Shown here: piece after piece, positions 6,630 to 15,269 of the stretch | Layout of the letters: the number at the start of each line of letters is the position of its first letter | How positions within the stretch are numbered: position 1 is the first letter of the stretch | DNA from: Candidatus Kuenenia stuttgartensis | GTDB taxonomy: Bacteria > Planctomycetota > Planctomycetia > Planctomycetales > Planctomycetaceae | DNA: 38,115 nt | Reading direction: 5' to 3' | Assembly (NCBI GenBank): GCA_945861865.1 | Contig: CAMAWN010000035.1 | Span: 1 to 38,115 of the forward strand | Notes under the pieces: model-generated | Database searches by the model: none | The model's input: the letters and a program-made list of their open reading frames with translations, nothing else | What the model was told of the DNA's origin: nothing | Position numbers and translations under genes: made by a program

Positions 6630-8650
6630 CGCACACCTCCGCCGCCCGGAATTGTCGCGCGAGAGCGGGAAGTCTCGCGCGACGGCTTGGCTGCATCGGG
6701 ATCGGAATCGAGGTACTCGACGTTGGATACGAGGCCGAGATCGAACAGTGCGGAGTTCAATCGCTGATGAACCTGCTCGCCACCAGGGACGACTTCGTAC
6801 TTGATCGTCGGCACCCAGTGATAGCCTTCACTGGCATTCGGCCAGTCGGATTGCGCACGGTCCATCGCGATCAAAACGCGGTCGACCAGACTTTGCGTCT
6901 TCACGCCCGCTTCGACAGGAATTTCAAATTGGCCAGCAACCATTACTCGTCGAGACGAGATGCGGATCGTGATTGCCTTTTCGAGTCCGATGCCCGAACG
7001 AGGCATCAAGTATCGCCGCTTCATGCGTGCGAGGTTGCCGCTGCTCGCGGAGCCGTTCGTCGAGTTGTTCGCGGCGCGAGGATCGTTGCTCGGTCGTGAG
7101 TTGGGCTGCGACGCGCTGGGCTTGTTCGCAGGTGCTCCGGGAACTCCGTCCTTCGAGGATGCGGCCTTCGTGCGCTCGCCGCTGAATGGAAATGGTTTTG
7201 AATCGTCGTTCTCGTAGCGTCGAGCGTTCGGCTGCGGCAGTTGTTCTTCCGGCGGTTTGTCACCAGATTGGGAGCGACCAGTTTGTGCGACTTGTTTCCC
7301 ATCCGTGCGTCGTTGGCTAGCGGGGGGCGTCAACCCACCGGTGCGTGGACCGCCGTCAGACTCAGGTGCTACTGCTGACCCAACGCCTGGCGATCGCTGA
7401 TTCGACGGAGGCCCAGACACAGCTCGCCCGTTCGGTAGAGACGGTGCCGCTGCTCCGCCGGATTGCGATGCACCGGCTGGCCCGTTGGTTGTGGATGACT
7501 TGGACGACGCGCCGGCTTTCGGACGATTGAATCCCGTCGGTGAATCGCTGGTCTCCTTCGGGACAAAGGTTTGAGCGGTCAGATCGAGTTGCAGTTGCTC
7601 TCGTTGCTGGTCGCGCTGGCGAGCCAGTGCCAGCATCAGCTTGTCACGCTCGCCCAAAACTTGTGTGACTGCGGCTTGGCAGATTCGCTTGGCTTCGGGA
7701 TCGGGGCTGGACGAGTCGATCTCCATGTCGTCCGTGATGAGTTCGTAACCGTGCGGCACCTTGAGCTGTGTCAAAAGACTTTTCGCGATGTGAAACGCGA
7801 GGGCTCCGTTTGGCCGGATCAGCAACAGCACATACGGCTCGCGCTCTTTGTCGTTGAGCGCGGCCAAGTCGGTCTCGAAGGAGTCGGCATCTTTGGTCGG
7901 ATCGGCGTCCGCCGAGTGAACTCGTTCGTAGGCTTTCCAGTAGTGGAACAGTTCACGCGACGCCATCAGCAGCGGGTTGAAGCCGGTCGTGAATCCATTC
8001 AGATCGGCGGGCGACAACCGGACGTCTTCGGGCAGGAAGCGAATGCAGTCCTGAGTGCATTCGATGAGGATTGGCCGTTTGGTCGTCCCGGTGCGGCCGT
8101 CGAACGGCATAAACGCGAACTTGCTTTTCGCAGTCTGCTGCCGCTCCACGGCTTTCGCGAGTCGCAATTCAGCGTCCGACAGGTCGCTTTGCAGCGAGTC
8201 GATCTCCGTCTGCAATCGCTGTCGTTCGGAGGCCGCCTCTGCTTGCTGGGTGTGGATGGCCTTGAGCCGATCCTCAGTCGAGGCGGCTTTGACTTTGGTG
8301 CGCATCACGGCCGACTCAGCCGTTGCCAACCGGTTCTTCATCTGCGAAAGCTGGTTCCGCAGAGCGTCCCGCTCTTCGGTCAGTTGCTCGACTCGTGTCT
8401 GCCATTCGGGGGTGGGATCGGCTTCCGGCTCCGGTGCGAGGACGATTGGATCGGGTGCCGCAACGGGAGGCTCCTCGGATTTCAGCCGTTGCTGCATCGC
8501 GGCTTGTTTTGCCTTGTCGACGGCGGCGGCTCGGATGCGACTGGTCGCGACCAACAGCAATAAGATCAGCGACCCCATCGTGCAGACCAGCACGTCGAGA
8601 AACGGAAACAGCGACATCTTGCCGGTGTCGGCTCTGCGTCGGCGACTCAT
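6626..8650 (-). CDS. large TolR/ExbD-like single-TM protein with disordered linker (674 aa)
   Basis: The ATG at 8650 is chosen because GGAG lies 5 nt upstream and the protein then opens like its partner: a basic MSRRRR start and a TM helix at about 15-36 with an aspartate at its start (D19 in FPFLDVLVCTMGSLILLLL). A coiled coil follows (about 85-180). A folded domain of about 190-350 contains YVLLLIRPNGALAFHIAKSLL, resembling the ExbD/TolR periplasmic unit. A long Ser/Pro/Gly/Asn-rich disordered region runs from about 390 to 560. The last 110 residues are a separate folded domain (ITIRISSRRVMVAGQFEIPV). Longer upstream starts give an unlikely basic extension. It is the first substantial gene of the operon and is coupled to the next gene by an ATGA overlap. 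Confidence 0.8.
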   Translation of the reverse strand: MSRRRRADTGKMSLFPFLDVLVCTMGSLILLLLVATSRIRAAAVDKAKQAAMQQRLKSEEPPVAAPDPIVLAPEPEADPTPEWQTRVEQLTEERDALRNQLSQMKNRLATAESAVMRTKVKAASTEDRLKAIHTQQAEAASERQRLQTEIDSLQSDLSDAELRLAKAVERQQTAKSKFAFMPFDGRTGTTKRPILIECTQDCIRFLPEDVRLSPADLNGFTTGFNPLLMASRELFHYWKAYERVHSADADPTKDADSFETDLAALNDKEREPYVLLLIRPNGALAFHIAKSLLTQLKVPHGYELITDDMEIDSSSPDPEAKRICQAAVTQVLGERDKLMLALARQRDQQREQLQLDLTAQTFVPKETSDSPTGFNRPKAGASSKSSTTNGPAGASQSGGAAAPSLPNGRAVSGPPSNQRSPGVGSAVAPESDGGPRTGGLTPPASQRRTDGKQVAQTGRSQSGDKPPEEQLPQPNARRYENDDSKPFPFSGERTKAASSKDGVPGAPANKPSASQPNSRPSNDPRAANNSTNGSASSGNLARMKRRYLMPRSGIGLEKAITIRISSRRVMVAGQFEIPVEAGVKTQSLVDRVLIAMDRAQSDWPNASEGYHWVPTIKYEVVPGGEQVHQRLNSALFDLGLVSNVEYLDSDPDAAKPSRETSRSRATIPGGGGVR

Positions 8651-8766
8651 GGTGCTCCGTCGAGTTGGTTGACTCGCAGGAGATCGCCCGGCTCGGACAT
8701 TTTCGCGCAACGATCGCGAAGCACGTCGTCGTGTGCCGACGACGAGGCTGTTCTCGCCTGTGCCAT
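8647..8766 (-). CDS. possible 39-aa coupled leader ORF
   Basis: The ORF starts at the ATG at 8766, preceded by AAGGGGGG. Its TGA overlaps the ATG of the 674-aa gene (ATGA at 8647-8650), the same coupling used inside the operon. The peptide has no hydrophobic segment and no recognised motif (it contains VLRDRCAKMSEPGDLLRVNQ). It could be a small real protein, a translated leader that feeds ribosomes into the operon, or chance. A longer form from 8874 is possible but has no better support. Confidence 0.3.
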   Translation of the reverse strand: MAQARTASSSAHDDVLRDRCAKMSEPGDLLRVNQLDGAP

Positions 8767-9027
8767 GATCCCCCCTTGGGCGGCCGGCAACAAATGCCGA
8801 TGCGGCGGCGCTGCCGTCGCTGTGACCGCTACGACCCATAACATCGGCGCAGATTCACATCCGGTTGAACTCAAACCGAGGCTTGTTTGGAAGTCAGTTT
8901 CCTTCGGCCGGTTCCGCCGCTGATTTCGCCAGGAAACGAACGCCGCGCGGACGCTGGCAAGAGCGTGAGGGCAGGGCTATCGTCACGCGACTGGATTACT
9001 TGGCCCAATGCCTGACTGGGAGTGCTC
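8767..9027. other. divergent intergenic region between the stator operon and the Nramp-like gene
   Basis: This gap holds the 5' control regions of two opposite transcription units: the minus-strand stator operon and the plus-strand transporter. I see no convincing sigma-70 type pair, palindromic operator or riboswitch in it. GGGAG at 9018-9022 is the ribosome binding site of the transporter. The region between 8870 and 9010 reads as non-coding. Confidence 0.5.
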
Positions 9028-10857
9028 ATGACCGATCAAAGCCGCTCGTCTGTCGCCGCATCCTTCGAAGCTCCGCATCCCGGCTCAAAAAACATGCCGC
9101 GCTGGACCACGGGTGAATTGATTGACGCTCCGCGGTTCACGAAGCAAAGCCTGCTGGCGATGATCGGGCCAGGGCTGGTGATGGGAGCCTCGGCCATCGG
9201 CGGCGGCGAGTGGCTGTCGGGGCCGGCAGTCACGGCAAAGTATGGAGCCGCCCTCTTGTGGGTCGCGACGGTCAGCATCCTGGTGCAGGTGCTCTACAAC
9301 ATCGAGATCAGCCGTTACGCGCTTTACACCGGCGAGCCGATCTTCACGGGCAAGTTTCGCATCCCACCACATCCGATGTTTTGGTTGGTGTTTTATCTGC
9401 TGCTCGATTGGGGCGCGATCTTCCCGTATCTCGTCGTCGGCGCGGCGGTCACCCTCGAGAAAATGTTCATCGGCGACAACTTCGATCCAGAGACCACACA
9501 TTGGTGGATTCACAAGCTGGTCTCGACCGGCATCTTCGTGTTCTGCGTGCTACCGCTGCTGGTGGGAGGCAAGGTCTTCAATTCGCTGAAGGTCATCATG
9601 TCGGCGAAGCTGGTGATCGTGATCGGCTTCTTGTTGTTTGTGTCGGCGGTGTACTCGCGGCCGGCGCATTGGTTCGAGATCGCGTCTGGGTTGTTCAAGG
9701 TGGGGACCGTTCCCATCGTCCAAGGGGAGGACCGCAATGGAAATGGAACGCTCGATCCCGGCGAGGACTTCGATAGCGACGGCCATCTGGATGTCGTCGA
9801 AAAATCACTGCCAAAGACCGTGGACACGAACGGGGATGGCAAGCCCGATGCTTGGGACAAGGATAGCCGAGGCAAGCCGGTCACATTTCTCGACGAGGAC
9901 GGCGACGGCAAGCAAGATGGGGCGAACATCGACAATTTCGTCGTTTCGTTTTTGAGCGAAGGCCGCTGGCCGAAGGTGGACTGGTCGTTAATCGGGTTCA
10001 TCGCGGGGCTGGCAGCGATTGCCGGAAACGGCGGGCTGACGAACACGCCGATCAGCAACTTCACACGCGATCAAGGCTGGGGCATGGGTCATCATGTCGG
10101 AGCGATCCCCAGCATCGTCGGCGGGCAAGGCATTGAGTTGTCGCATGTCGGCTGTGTGTTTCAGGTCACGGAAGAATCGCTGCCGCGCTGGAAGCGGTGG
10201 TATAAGCATGTGGCTCGCGATCAGATTTGCGTCTGGATGATGGCTTGCCTGATCGGCGTGTCACTGCCGAGCATCTTGTCGGTCGGCTTCATGCCGCGCG
10301 GCACCGAAGTGCCGGGCGCGGTGGTAGCCTCGATGACCTCTGAAGGTGTCGCCAAGACCGTCATGAATCCGACTTCCGGCACACTGGCCGCGCTCCCCGC
10401 GTTTTCCTGGCTGACCGGATCGGGCTGGGCCGAGAGTCTCCGCATCGCGACGCTGTTTTGTGGATTTCTGGTGCTGATGACCAGCATGATCTCGACGATT
10501 GACGGCTTCGTGCGCCGCTGGGTCGATGTCTGCTGGACTGCGGTTCCGCGCTTGCGGGAACTCGACACGAAGTTCATCAAGTACCTCTACTTTTTTGTGC
10601 TGATCGGCTACGCGACTTGTTGCCTGACGATCATCTGGCTAGCTGGCAGCGAGCCGAGCACTGTCTTCAAGCTGGCGACGACCGGCTACAATTTCGCGTT
10701 TGCCTTCAGTTGCTGGCACACGATTGTCCTCAACACCACGCTGCTGCCTCGCGAGTTGCGCCCGCACATGGCGATTCGCGTGCTGATGGCGATCGGCGGC
10801 GTGTATTTCTCATTCCTGGGCGTGATGGGCGTGCTCAAGTTCGCCGGTCTCGTGTGA
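9028..10857 (+). CDS. Nramp-fold transporter with an EF-hand-like calcium-binding insert
   Basis: A 609-aa polytopic membrane protein; the ATG at 9028 has GGGAG at 9018-9022. Its first helices match the Nramp divalent-metal transporter pattern (GPGLVMGASAIGGGEWLSGP, then KYGAALLWVATV). The metal-binding DPGN of TM1 is replaced by GGGE, so the cation is uncertain. Between TM5 and TM6, on the outer side in the Nramp topology, lies an insert of about 70 residues with four consecutive 12-residue EF-hand-type loops. They lie at residues 235-246 (DRNGNGTLDPGE), 247-258 (DFDSDGHLDVVE), 266-277 (DTNGDGKPDAWD) and 289-300 (DEDGDGKQDGAN). Such loops bind calcium in EF-hand, dockerin and thrombospondin-3 proteins. 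Transport gated or stabilised by external calcium is an inference. Confidence 0.82.
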   Translation: MTDQSRSSVAASFEAPHPGSKNMPRWTTGELIDAPRFTKQSLLAMIGPGLVMGASAIGGGEWLSGPAVTAKYGAALLWVATVSILVQVLYNIEISRYALYTGEPIFTGKFRIPPHPMFWLVFYLLLDWGAIFPYLVVGAAVTLEKMFIGDNFDPETTHWWIHKLVSTGIFVFCVLPLLVGGKVFNSLKVIMSAKLVIVIGFLLFVSAVYSRPAHWFEIASGLFKVGTVPIVQGEDRNGNGTLDPGEDFDSDGHLDVVEKSLPKTVDTNGDGKPDAWDKDSRGKPVTFLDEDGDGKQDGANIDNFVVSFLSEGRWPKVDWSLIGFIAGLAAIAGNGGLTNTPISNFTRDQGWGMGHHVGAIPSIVGGQGIELSHVGCVFQVTEESLPRWKRWYKHVARDQICVWMMACLIGVSLPSILSVGFMPRGTEVPGAVVASMTSEGVAKTVMNPTSGTLAALPAFSWLTGSGWAESLRIATLFCGFLVLMTSMISTIDGFVRRWVDVCWTAVPRLRELDTKFIKYLYFFVLIGYATCCLTIIWLAGSEPSTVFKLATTGYNFAFAFSCWHTIVLNTTLLPRELRPHMAIRVLMAIGGVYFSFLGVMGVLKFAGLV

Positions 10858-10950
10858 CCCCAAGGGGACTGTCGATCCTTCCCAACCCTTCGGTCGGTTG
10901 CGAAACTGCCGCTCGAAAGATTATTGAGCCTGCCGGGAATCGCATTGTTT

Positions 10951-13900
10951 ATGTCGGGAAGCCAGCCAATCGGAGATTCTGCTGAGACAACTCCGCCTGA
11001 GCCGGAGAGTTTGCAGAACGCTCCCATCCCCAGTGTCCCGAATGCGGCACTCGCCAGCGGGTTTCAGGACATTCTCGGCTATCTGAATTTCTCCGGCGGC
11101 AAGCCGGATGTGAAGTTTCAAGATCGGCTGAATCGCTGCCATTCAGAGTGGGGCTGGCCGAATTCGTGGGATTCGTTTGAAGCAGCGCTGCTGGCGCGGC
11201 TTGGTGAACTCGAAACGAATTCGGCGGCGTTCAAAGATTCAGAGCAGGCGCGAGCGGTCCTCAAGCTCACGTTCCATGATCTCTGGCCGGCGTACCGACA
11301 GCATCATCGAGACTTGCTGTTTCATCTCAGTGACGCCGATTTCCAGCAGCCGTTGTTTCTCGCTCGGTTATTTGAAGCGGTGCTCGCTCAAGGCTCACCG
11401 TGGGACGAGACCGAGCGGGTCGTCAGCGGAACGCTCGAATCGCTGAATGACTTTATTGGTTTCCGGCCGGTGGCCGTGCTCGAAAACGATCGCAAGATGG
11501 AGCCGTATCCCAGGGAACGCTTCCGGCCGGTGCCGATCTATTTTCAAGGAGTCGGCGCGGGACGCGGGCCGTATCAAGAGCTCATCGCGAAGACGATGGA
11601 GTTGATGCAAGGGGTGCCGGCGAATTTGTCGCAGAACGCATTCTTTGATCTGCGGAATTTGGAGGAGATCGCCTGCGACGTGCGGGCTCACGATCACAAT
11701 CATCCGGTTTACAAACGCACGAACTACATGTTTGGCGAATGGGACCCGCACCACATCGACAACAAGGGGAACTTTCGCCGGTTCATCTTGCGGAAGATTA
11801 TTCTCGACTCGCTGCTGAATTGGATGGCCGAGCAGACCGAGCAGCCGCCGGAGGAATCGCTGTTCGACGCGGCTTCGGTGTTGTGTGGCACGATGCTGAT
11901 GGCGTCGGCGATCAGCGGATCGGGACCGGACACGCACGACTCGACGATCACGTTGACATCGTTGCTGCCGCGAGTCGCTCGGCAGCGTGATGCCTTCTAC
12001 GAACGCCTGCTGGACGATGCGAAAGGCGAACGCGGCCAACGCCTGAAGGCCGCCGCGAAGAAAACGCAACAGCCATTCGGACATGTGCGGCAGTCGCTCA
12101 ATTTGTATCTCGCGAATTATGGGGCGAGACAAATTCAGTACCGGCATCTGGCGGGGTTGTACGCGATGCTGGGCCGGCCGCAGGCCGCACGCGAAACGGC
12201 CGCCATCATCCCGTCGGTCGCCGCACGCTTCGCCTGCGAAGTGCATTGGCGAATGACCGCCGCGCATCGTTATCTCAGTTCCGGCCAGCTTCTGCCGGCG
12301 GTGTCGCTGATCGCGGAAATCGAGGACTATTTCAAACGGGGCATCGAGTGCGGCGCGTTCCCTGACCCGTGGAATATCCTCGGCTTTCAGGGGTTGTTTC
12401 CGTTGTTCTCGTCGCGTGAGGACAGCATCCCCGATCAGCGGCTGGAAGAACTGCTGTCGATCGTCGAGCAGTACCTCTCGGTTTATTCGCGAGCCTTGGG
12501 CGAATCCGCCGCGCAGGGGGATCGCGAACTCACACGCCGGTTGTCCGACTGCTTCCGCACGTTTGCCGAGTATTGGGATCAGTTCGCGAGCGTCACCGTC
12601 GAAGACATGCCGCACGTCGCCGGCCGTGAGAGTTGGGAATCCGCGACACACGTTGCCGACGTGCTCTCCGAATGGCGTGCGGCTGGCGAAGCGGCGGGCG
12701 ACGTGAGCTTCTGGCGACGGCACATCGACCGCTTTACGACGGCGAAGTCGTATGCGCTCGTCGTGAAGGCGTTGCTCGAAAAGGCAGACTACGTCGCGGC
12801 GATGGCGCTGTTGATGCAGTGGCTGAGTCAGAATGAAGTGGTCGGCATCGAGTCCGGCTCTTATTCGCTGCCCGCGCTGCTGACCGAATGGATGACGCAA
12901 GTCACTGCGGAGCCGACCGACGGCTCGCCGCAGCCCGATCGCTGGCCGCTGATCCGACGCTTCTTCTCGTACCTCGAAGTCAACGCCGGTGAGTTCTGGG
13001 AAGTCCCTGTGCTCGACGGAGTGGTCGATGATCGGCCCAAGAAAAAGCCGAAGCCGAAGCCGGAATCGCTGGACGAGGATCTCGGCGAATTCGATGACGA
13101 TGACGGCGGGCTGCTCGACCCGGACGACGAGGAGGACGAAGACGATCCGTTTCGCAATGCGTATGAAGATGTCTCGTTCCAAGACAGTGCCGACGACGGC
13201 GTCTCCGGCGAACTGATGGACGACGGCGCTGCCCCGGGTTCGACCGAGATGGAATATCTCAGCAAGGCGCTCGAACCGCGGCTGAAGTTCTCGGTCACGC
13301 TGGCGCAGTTGTGGCAAATGGCGGTCGCGTGCTTGATGCGCAATCCGCCGGCTGGATTGCAACGTAATCCGCAAGAGGCTCGGCGGCCCGATCTCGAAGA
13401 TCCGCAGGCTGTGATCAGCGGCTGGGTCAAACATCTCGGCGAGATGCAGCACGGCCTCCGCAAGTTGATGGGCGCGTTGTGGGATTTCGAGATCGCCACG
13501 CCGTCGGGCGAGCACGACTCGAACGTCGAATACGACCTGCAATTGCAGACGAAGCTCTACATGGTGCAGACGGTGATTGCCGCACAACTCGCCTGCCGTA
13601 TCGGCGAGCGTGGCTTGGGCTGCTTCCTGCCCGGCGGCGACACACGCAAGAAATCCAAGGCCGCGAATGACGACCTGCACATGACCGTGCTGTACCGAGC
13701 GGTCCTGCGCGGCGACGTGGCTGAGGTCAAAGCGACGCTCCCCAGTCTGCTGACGGTGCTCGCCCGCAAGCCGCTCTTGTATGTGCCGCTCGACGTCGGC
13801 GGGCATCCCAAGCAAGTGCTCGCCGCGCGGTTGCTGCAATCCGACATCCGCTTCCTGCTCACGCAACTTCCGCGATTCGGCCTGCTCAAGGAGACGTGGC

Positions 13901-15090
13901 ACCTGCTTCGAACCGCGCACCGCATGGAGAAGTCGTCGCGCCCTGGCGAGATGGCGGTCACCGAATTTGATCGCCTGTTCCGCACGGCCATGCGGTCCTC
14001 GGCCGAAGCGTTGCTCCGTTCGGCCGCGACCTGGGACAACGGGACATTCCCGCAAGAGAAACTGGTCGAACTGCTGCACAGTCTGATGAAACCCTTCGTT
14101 GAGGAATGGGTCAGCCACAGTGGGACCATGCGGCTTTCGGCCGTCGAGAGCATGAAACGCGACGCCGTCTGGGACGAAGTCCGCGAGTTCATCACCAAGT
14201 TTGGAGCCGAACTGTTCCACGCCAAAATGCTGACGCTCGGCAACGTGCGCGCGATCCTGCACAACGGCATCCCGTGGTTCTTGAATTTCCTCGCCGAGTC
14301 CCAAGACCCGCTGCGTCCCAGCCCGCTGCTGGAAGCTCTCGACAGCGGCGCGATCGAAACCGATCACGTCGTGCATGTGCTCGAACTGATCTACATGACC
14401 GTTGTCGACAAGTTCGACCGCTTCCTGGAATACAACACGACCACGACGCAGTCCGACTACGGCGAGAAGTTTTTCTTCCTGCTCGACTTCCTGCGTGTCG
14501 AAGCGGACTACGACCGCGACGCCTGGAACTTCACGCCGCTGAACCTGGTCCATCAAGTCCTCTGTCATGGAAACCTGCCAGAGGCCGTCGCCGCCTGGGA
14601 ACGCAGTTTCGAGAAACGCGCCCGCGAATCCGCCACCGGACATCTTCGCCACTTGAACGCCGCCGAACGCAAATACGGCATGAGACTCCCCGCCGTCAGC
14701 GATCGCCTCAACGAGCACTTCATCAAGCCGCTGGCTGTGAACCGGATGCTCGCGCACCTCCCGCAAGTGGTCGCCGACGCGCAAGCTCAACGCGCCGAGT
14801 CACCCTCCTTCGACAGCCTGCGCCGCGAGATCGACGCTTACCTCGCCGACAGCACCGGCTCCGGCATCGAACTTCCCGCCTGGATGCAGAACCTTGAAAA
14901 GGAAGTTCTGCGACTCAACTTTCCGGCCTCCGCCAACTCCCCCGCCGAAGCCGAATTCAACGTCCCCCCCCGCCTCGTCAGCCTGGAAGAGATGACCAAA
15001 CAACTCGACTCCTGGCTGCAACTCACGCCCCGCAAGCGCGCGGCGAAAAAGAAGCCGCCCGAACCGCCCGCGTCGGGCACGCCACGATGA
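10951..15090 (+). CDS. giant cytoplasmic protein of unknown function (1379 aa)
   Basis: The start is uncertain: the ATG at 10951 is preferred, and an in-frame TTG at 10924 would add nine residues; neither has a strong ribosome binding site. There is no signal peptide or TM helix. The protein is largely alpha-helical with many short helix-turn-helix units (e.g. residues 390-470 and 560-640), suggesting a TPR-like solenoid, though no repeat consensus is clear. Residues of about 693-740 form a highly charged linker: first Lys/Pro (KKKPKPKPES), then almost only Asp/Glu. This linker separates two large helical halves, and the C terminus is basic (RKRAAKKK). I recognise no family or catalytic motif. 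It follows the transporter by 93 bp on the same strand but need not be functionally linked. A scaffold role would be guesswork. Confidence 0.8.
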   Translation: MSGSQPIGDSAETTPPEPESLQNAPIPSVPNAALASGFQDILGYLNFSGGKPDVKFQDRLNRCHSEWGWPNSWDSFEAALLARLGELETNSAAFKDSEQARAVLKLTFHDLWPAYRQHHRDLLFHLSDADFQQPLFLARLFEAVLAQGSPWDETERVVSGTLESLNDFIGFRPVAVLENDRKMEPYPRERFRPVPIYFQGVGAGRGPYQELIAKTMELMQGVPANLSQNAFFDLRNLEEIACDVRAHDHNHPVYKRTNYMFGEWDPHHIDNKGNFRRFILRKIILDSLLNWMAEQTEQPPEESLFDAASVLCGTMLMASAISGSGPDTHDSTITLTSLLPRVARQRDAFYERLLDDAKGERGQRLKAAAKKTQQPFGHVRQSLNLYLANYGARQIQYRHLAGLYAMLGRPQAARETAAIIPSVAARFACEVHWRMTAAHRYLSSGQLLPAVSLIAEIEDYFKRGIECGAFPDPWNILGFQGLFPLFSSREDSIPDQRLEELLSIVEQYLSVYSRALGESAAQGDRELTRRLSDCFRTFAEYWDQFASVTVEDMPHVAGRESWESATHVADVLSEWRAAGEAAGDVSFWRRHIDRFTTAKSYALVVKALLEKADYVAAMALLMQWLSQNEVVGIESGSYSLPALLTEWMTQVTAEPTDGSPQPDRWPLIRRFFSYLEVNAGEFWEVPVLDGVVDDRPKKKPKPKPESLDEDLGEFDDDDGGLLDPDDEEDEDDPFRNAYEDVSFQDSADDGVSGELMDDGAAPGSTEMEYLSKALEPRLKFSVTLAQLWQMAVACLMRNPPAGLQRNPQEARRPDLEDPQAVISGWVKHLGEMQHGLRKLMGALWDFEIATPSGEHDSNVEYDLQLQTKLYMVQTVIAAQLACRIGERGLGCFLPGGDTRKKSKAANDDLHMTVLYRAVLRGDVAEVKATLPSLLTVLARKPLLYVPLDVGGHPKQVLAARLLQSDIRFLLTQLPRFGLLKETWHLLRTAHRMEKSSRPGEMAVTEFDRLFRTAMRSSAEALLRSAATWDNGTFPQEKLVELLHSLMKPFVEEWVSHSGTMRLSAVESMKRDAVWDEVREFITKFGAELFHAKMLTLGNVRAILHNGIPWFLNFLAESQDPLRPSPLLEALDSGAIETDHVVHVLELIYMTVVDKFDRFLEYNTTTTQSDYGEKFFFLLDFLRVEADYDRDAWNFTPLNLVHQVLCHGNLPEAVAAWERSFEKRARESATGHLRHLNAAERKYGMRLPAVSDRLNEHFIKPLAVNRMLAHLPQVVADAQAQRAESPSFDSLRREIDAYLADSTGSGIELPAWMQNLEKEVLRLNFPASANSPAEAEFNVPPRLVSLEEMTKQLDSWLQLTPRKRAAKKKPPEPPASGTPR

Positions 15091-15106
15091 TTCCTGGAAA
15101 GGAACG

Positions 15107-15162
15107 AGCACGACGCGCCAGCGAGTGGTGGCCAACGAAACTACTCGCTTGCGCGTCGTGCT
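15107..15162. repeat. long imperfect hairpin, REP-like, in a convergent gap
   Basis: A 23-base arm at 15107-15129 (AGCACGACGCGCCAGCGAGT...) pairs with 15140-15162 (ACTACTCGCTTGCGCGTCGT...) with two mismatches across a 10-base loop. It lies between the converging ends of the 1379-aa gene and the DUF1501 gene. A related motif (GCACGACGCGCAAGCGAG) is, as far as I recall, common in planctomycete genomes, which favours a dispersed repeat. It could also block read-through from both sides. Confidence 0.75.
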
Positions 15163-15221
15163 AATGCGCTTTGCGAGGAACATTGTCGGTCGGCAGCCGC
15201 TTCGCCGGAGTCTGCGGACCG

Positions 15222-15236
15222 GCGTGCGAAGCACGC
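15222..15236 (+). terminator. small hairpin, weak terminator candidate
   Basis: GCGTGC (15222-15227) pairs perfectly with GCACGC (15231-15236) over a GAA loop, followed by TTGTT. It lies 130 bp downstream of the 1379-aa gene, after the larger hairpin. The T tract is interrupted and the stem short, so this is only a candidate. A tandem TTTGAAAC pair follows before the DUF1501 stop codon. Confidence 0.25.
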
Positions 15237-15269
15237 TTGTTCCACCCTGCGACTTTGAAACTTTGAAAC

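Noticed and set aside
4272-8650. Zorya-type anti-phage defence system
   Set aside because: The MotA-like protein invites the idea, but the partners are TolR/ExbD-like rather than a ZorB with an OmpA-like domain. No ZorC, ZorD or ZorE-type helicase or nuclease gene adjoins it.
11395-14790. Very long open frame on the minus strand (1131 codons)
   Set aside because: It is the antisense shadow of the 1379-aa gene. Its translation is rich in R, H and Q without domain structure, as expected for the opposite strand of a GC-biased gene.
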